DNA of 7,872 bases from an uncultured Ruminococcus sp. (GTDB taxonomy: Bacteria > Bacillota > Clostridia > Oscillospirales > Ruminococcaceae): positions 1 through 7,872 of the forward strand of contig CAMWGS010000089.1 of NCBI GenBank assembly GCA_947173865.1, in the 5' to 3' direction. The notes under the pieces were generated by a model. The model was not told the DNA's origin. It searched no databases and worked only from the letters and a program-made list of their open reading frames with translations. Made by a program: the position numbers and the translations under genes. Positions 5,666 through 7,872 of this stretch are shown here, piece after piece. Position 1 is the stretch's first letter. The number at the start of each line of letters is the position of its first letter.

Positions 5666-5694
5666 ATTTTATCATGTTTGTTACAATATGTCAA
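5666..5694 (-). promoter_or_regulatory. Sigma-A promoter with extended -10, for the lipoprotein-radA operon
   Basis: On the minus strand, TTGACA (5694-5689), a 17-bp spacer ending in TGA, and TAAAAT (5671-5666). The start would be near 5659, leaving about 34 nt before the GTG at 5625. This promoter probably drives the lipoprotein, radA, HNH and DUF3592-like genes. Confidence 0.85.
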
Positions 5695-5764
5695 TTAAGA
5701 TAATATTACGAAAAGAATACAGATATTGTAATCTAAGAATTATAACTGTAATTTACAAAGTGAA

Positions 5765-5790
5765 ATCCGGAGAAATAATATTCTCCGGAT
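5765..5790 (-). terminator. Probable terminator hairpin after the zinc-ribbon membrane protein gene
   Basis: A perfect 10-bp stem (ATCCGGAGAA at 5765-5774 with TTCTCCGGAT at 5781-5790) with a 6-nt loop, 14 nt after the stop at 5805. On the minus strand the stem is followed by TTTCACTTTG, a weak T-tract, so termination may be partial. Confidence 0.6.
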
Positions 5791-5804
5791 AATCATTGTT
5801 TTAT

Positions 5805-6581
5805 TTAAAGAATGTCTTCAATAATATCCTTATAAATATCGGTATCAATTATATCTTCAATACCGTTTTCAAGGTCGTTGATAATATCGTTGTCAATCAT
5901 AATTTTCCAGCCCTCACCCTTGATATTTACGGAATAAAGATTAAGCTTAATATCTTCATCGTCGTCTTTTCCCTTGATTCTAAGTTCAAGCTTGATTTTG
6001 TAAGCTTTTTTTATTTCAATATCGTCGTCTATAAGAGCGTAGAGCTTTTCAAGATTTTTGATTTCTCTTTTCTTTGCGTCATCTTTGTCAAGGAATTTTA
6101 CAGAAAACTTTACATTCTTTCCGAAATCGTCTTCAAGATACTCTTTCATTTCTTCCATGACTTCTTCGGCATCTTTACAGAATTCCTTCCAGTCACCGTC
6201 AGTTTCGTCTTCAATTTCGTCCTTGACTTCTTCCATCATATCTTCGGTCATGAACTGTTCAAGAATAAGCTCGATGTCGTTTTTATTTACACCACGGACA
6301 ATCCTGTTAAATGGTTTTTTGTAGGAATTTCCTGCAATTAAAGCCGAAAGAAGTGAAAGTATTATGATAAATATTACAGCTATTCCGGCAATCATTAAAG
6401 TTAATTTTTTCTTGCCTTTGGATTCGGACTGAATATCTCCGTCGTTTGAATCCGTATACTGATTGTTGAAAGTAGGGTTAAAACCGTTGTTCATGTCATT
6501 GGATTGATTGCCCTGTAGGCTCTGACAATTACACACTTCGCCATCTGTAAGCTGTCTGCCGCAGAATTTGCAAAATGCCAT
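5805..6581 (-). CDS. Zinc-ribbon, single-pass membrane protein with acidic extracytoplasmic domain, 258 aa
   Basis: The N-terminus MAFCKFCGRQLTDGEVCNC holds C4-x2-C7 and C17-x-C19, a zinc-ribbon head common in clostridial membrane proteins. An Asn/Gln/Asp-rich linker follows (about 20-55). A membrane helix (about 61-83) comes after GKKKL, so the zinc head should be cytoplasmic and the rest outside. The domain starting YKKPFNRIVRGVNKNDIELILEQF resembles the opening of small NTF2-like or DUF4878-type extracellular domains. It then becomes strongly acidic (Glu/Asp-rich, 111-160) with coiled-coil character and ends in beta strands and a DxDI-rich tail. The start at 6581 has GGAGG with an 8-nt spacer. 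It has its own perfect promoter. I do not recognise a specific function; sensing or cell-envelope interaction would be a guess. Confidence 0.75.
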   Translation of the reverse strand: MAFCKFCGRQLTDGEVCNCQSLQGNQSNDMNNGFNPTFNNQYTDSNDGDIQSESKGKKKLTLMIAGIAVIFIIILSLLSALIAGNSYKKPFNRIVRGVNKNDIELILEQFMTEDMMEEVKDEIEDETDGDWKEFCKDAEEVMEEMKEYLEDDFGKNVKFSVKFLDKDDAKKREIKNLEKLYALIDDDIEIKKAYKIKLELRIKGKDDDEDIKLNLYSVNIKGEGWKIMIDNDIINDLENGIEDIIDTDIYKDIIEDIL

Positions 6582-6644
6582 AGAAAATACCTCCGTTCGA
6601 TTTCCGTATCTTTTTACCGGAAATAATTATATATATATAAATTT

Positions 6645-6673
6645 ATTATACTGCTTTTATCGGTAGATGTCAA
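6645..6673 (-). promoter_or_regulatory. Perfect-consensus sigma-A promoter for the zinc-ribbon membrane protein
   Basis: On the minus strand, TTGACA (6673-6668), a 17-bp spacer and TATAAT (6650-6645). The start would be near 6638, about 57 nt before the ATG. The leader contains a small hairpin (6601-6606 with 6618-6623, TTTCCG/CGGAAA) ahead of the ribosome site. Confidence 0.9.
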
Positions 6674-6703
6674 TATATTTTTTGTATGTTTTCATGGCAT
6701 TTT

Positions 6704-6719
6704 CAAATAATATTATTTG
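6704..6719. repeat. Perfect 16-bp palindrome over the amidase stop codon
   Basis: CAAATAATATTATTTG is its own reverse complement and spans the stop at 6713-6715. It is AT-rich and not followed by a T-run on the minus strand, so it is not a normal terminator. Read-through from the amidase gene into the zinc-ribbon gene is therefore possible. Confidence 0.5.
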
Positions 6720-7444
6720 GAGTTTATAAAGCTGTTTATTCCTGCAAATATTGTAAATGCGACCTTGTTCTGATATTCTTCGGTTGTAAGTAAAGCTGCT
6801 TCCTCAGGGTTTGAAAGGAATCCACATTCAACCATTACAGTCGGATTTTTGCTGTAATAGCAAAGAAAAAGCTCTTTTCCACACTGTTTTATCTCACGTG
6901 TATTATCGGGCTGTAAAAATTCAACAAATCTGTTCTGTATGGAACGGGCAAGATTTTCATTGCGTCGGTTGCTTTCGGAATAAAACATCTGTGCACCGCT
7001 GTATTTGGGGTCTGTAAACTGATTCTGATGAATTGATATGCATATGGCGTTATCGTTTTTGTTGAAAAGTTCAAGTCTGTTGTCCATATCTGAACTTTTC
7101 TGATTTGCTATTCCTTCAACTCCCTTGTCATGTATTGATATGTCGGTGTCTCTTGTCACCTCTACTTCATAGCCTGAAATTGTCAGTAAGTCCCTTAGCA
7201 TAAGGAGTATATTGAGATTTATTCCTTTTTCGGAAGTTCCGTCAACCGCAGTACAGCCACCGTCTATTCCGCCGTGACCTGCGTCAAGAACAATAATCGG
7301 CTTTTCGTCCTGATAGGACATAAGTGAAACGGGCATTGATGCTTCGTCTGATTTACTGCTTATATGGGTAAGTGCCGTAAGTGCAAAAGCCGCACAGCCG
7401 AAAACAACAGTTCCGCCTATAATTTTTCGTGTGATTTTATTCAT
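6713..7444 (-). CDS. cwlD: N-acetylmuramoyl-L-alanine amidase, CwlD-like, 243 aa
   Basis: A zinc-dependent Amidase_3 enzyme that cuts the bond between MurNAc and L-Ala in peptidoglycan. An N-terminal membrane anchor or signal (about residues 8-27) places it outside the membrane. Catalytic features are H57 in VLDAGHGGIDGG, E72 in GTSEKGINL and H139 in ISIHQN as zinc ligands, with the catalytic Glu206 in MVECGFLSNPEEAALL. Length and gross layout match Bacillus CwlD (about 237 aa), including the DMDNRLELFN segment, SGAQMFY and the YQNKVAFTIFAGI end. CwlD makes muramic-delta-lactam in spore cortex, but a general wall-remodelling role cannot be excluded. The start at 7444 has AAGGAG with a 9-nt spacer. 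There is no clear sigma-A promoter upstream. The amidase call is very sure; the CwlD assignment is moderately sure. Confidence 0.9.
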   Translation of the reverse strand: MNKITRKIIGGTVVFGCAAFALTALTHISSKSDEASMPVSLMSYQDEKPIIVLDAGHGGIDGGCTAVDGTSEKGINLNILLMLRDLLTISGYEVEVTRDTDISIHDKGVEGIANQKSSDMDNRLELFNKNDNAICISIHQNQFTDPKYSGAQMFYSESNRRNENLARSIQNRFVEFLQPDNTREIKQCGKELFLCYYSKNPTVMVECGFLSNPEEAALLTTEEYQNKVAFTIFAGINSFINSK

Positions 7445-7832
7445 AGAAAACTTCTCCTTAACCTTTTTTCTAAAGAATATGCAGAATTATCCAAGGCTAT
7501 TCCGAAATAGAAACACCTTTCTGAATAACTTTTTTCATGCAGTGAATATGGATTTTTTCAAGTGAACGTTAAATGTTAAATTCAATAAACAATATAATTC
7601 GCTTATAACTTTCACTGTATAATTTGCTGAATTTTATATTATTCCATAATTTTAATATTCAATATAGCTTGACATAAACATTTGAATGTGATACAATTAA
7701 CCTTGAAAAAGTGTTTTTATGGTACTGTTTTGATTGATTTACAATGAGTTTCTTGTTCACTGTCCGATGCCTGAATTTTTCGGAAGTATTGCGGAATTCA
7801 GAAAAATAATACCATTACTATATATTATATAT
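7445..7832. other. Non-coding interval upstream of the amidase gene
   Basis: I find no convincing gene here. The minus-strand side should hold the amidase promoter, but no TTGACA/TATAAT pair fits well. A sporulation-type promoter could be present and I could not establish one. A long-range inverted repeat CAGTGAA (7540-7546) / TTCACTG (7611-7617) is visible and may be chance. The plus-strand side holds a promoter (7669-7697). After it lie only very short ORFs and a hairpin (CTGAATT 7771-7777 with AATTCAG 7795-7801). Confidence 0.6.
7669..7697 (+). promoter_or_regulatory. Sigma-A promoter with extended -10, for a gene beyond the contig end
   Basis: TTGACA at 7669-7674, a 17-bp spacer, and TACAAT at 7692-7697 preceded by TGA (7689-7691). 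No gene start follows before the adapter at 7833, so the leader is at least about 130 nt long. Confidence 0.8.
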
Positions 7833-7872
7833 CTGTCTCTATTACACATCTCCGAGCCCACGAGACTAGGCA
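7833..7872 (+). other. Nextera adapter and partial i7 index (sequencing artefact)
   Basis: Positions 7833-7866 match the Illumina Nextera read-2 adapter: the mosaic-end part begins CTGTCTCT and the rest ends CCGAGCCCACGAGAC. The only difference is AT in place of TA at 7841-7842. The last six bases, TAGGCA, equal the first six of the i7 index N706 (TAGGCATG). This is not organism DNA and should be trimmed. Confidence 0.97.

Noticed and set aside
5796..6341. Long plus-strand frame of 181 codons
   Set aside because: It is the antisense shadow of the acidic zinc-ribbon protein: its Phe/Ile/Val-rich translation is the mirror of Glu/Asp/Lys codons, and it has no ribosome site.
6704..6719. Terminator for the amidase gene
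   Set aside because: It is a palindrome with no loop, AT-only apart from its ends, and not followed by a T-run.
1..7872. CRISPR array, tRNA or rRNA genes
   Set aside because: No regularly spaced repeats, no tRNA-like cloverleaf and no rRNA-like sequence were seen on either strand.

Overview
This AT-rich window looks like a contig from an anaerobic Firmicute, most likely a Ruminococcus-like member of the Clostridia. The signs are strong AGGAGG-type ribosome binding sites, near-consensus sigma-A promoters with 17-bp spacers, a clostridial-style RadA, a CwlD-like amidase and zinc-ribbon membrane proteins. The taxon is inferred from style and not proven. The last 40 bases (7833-7872) are not genomic: they are a Nextera read-2 adapter running into an i7 index, so the right edge is an assembly end.

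Left part, plus strand: the 3' end of an unknown gene (1-216), a tightly linked small zinc-ribbon protein (233-445) and a coupled 18-codon ORF (442-498). A separate promoter then drives a 4-oxalocrotonate tautomerase family gene (554-763). A bidirectional terminator (767-797) separates it from a convergent TSCPD-domain gene (804-1064, minus). Between 1065 and 1334 lie two divergent consensus promoters and a structured leader RNA that can form mutually exclusive hairpins. The leader precedes a DUF2798-type four-helix membrane protein (1335-1901).

Central part, minus strand: one apparent operon runs from a promoter at 5666-5694 through a GTG-started lipoprotein with two Asp-rich repeats (4540-5625), radA (3162-4532), an HNH endonuclease gene (2413-3147) and a frameshifted DUF3592-like membrane protein (1931-2358). 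It ends at a bidirectional terminator (1903-1932). The main novelty is here. The HNH gene is bracketed by two diverged copies of the last ~37 bp of radA. The distal copy (2368-2405) still encodes SILKQAFSVIK-stop once one extra T is removed, so the HNH gene appears to have entered at the radA 3' end and brought a replacement radA tail with it.

Right part, minus strand: a zinc-ribbon, single-pass membrane protein with a very acidic C-terminal domain (5805-6581) under its own perfect promoter. Upstream of it is a CwlD-like N-acetylmuramoyl-L-alanine amidase (6713-7444). The non-coding stretch 7445-7832 holds a good plus-strand promoter and the start of a leader for a gene that is lost at the contig end.
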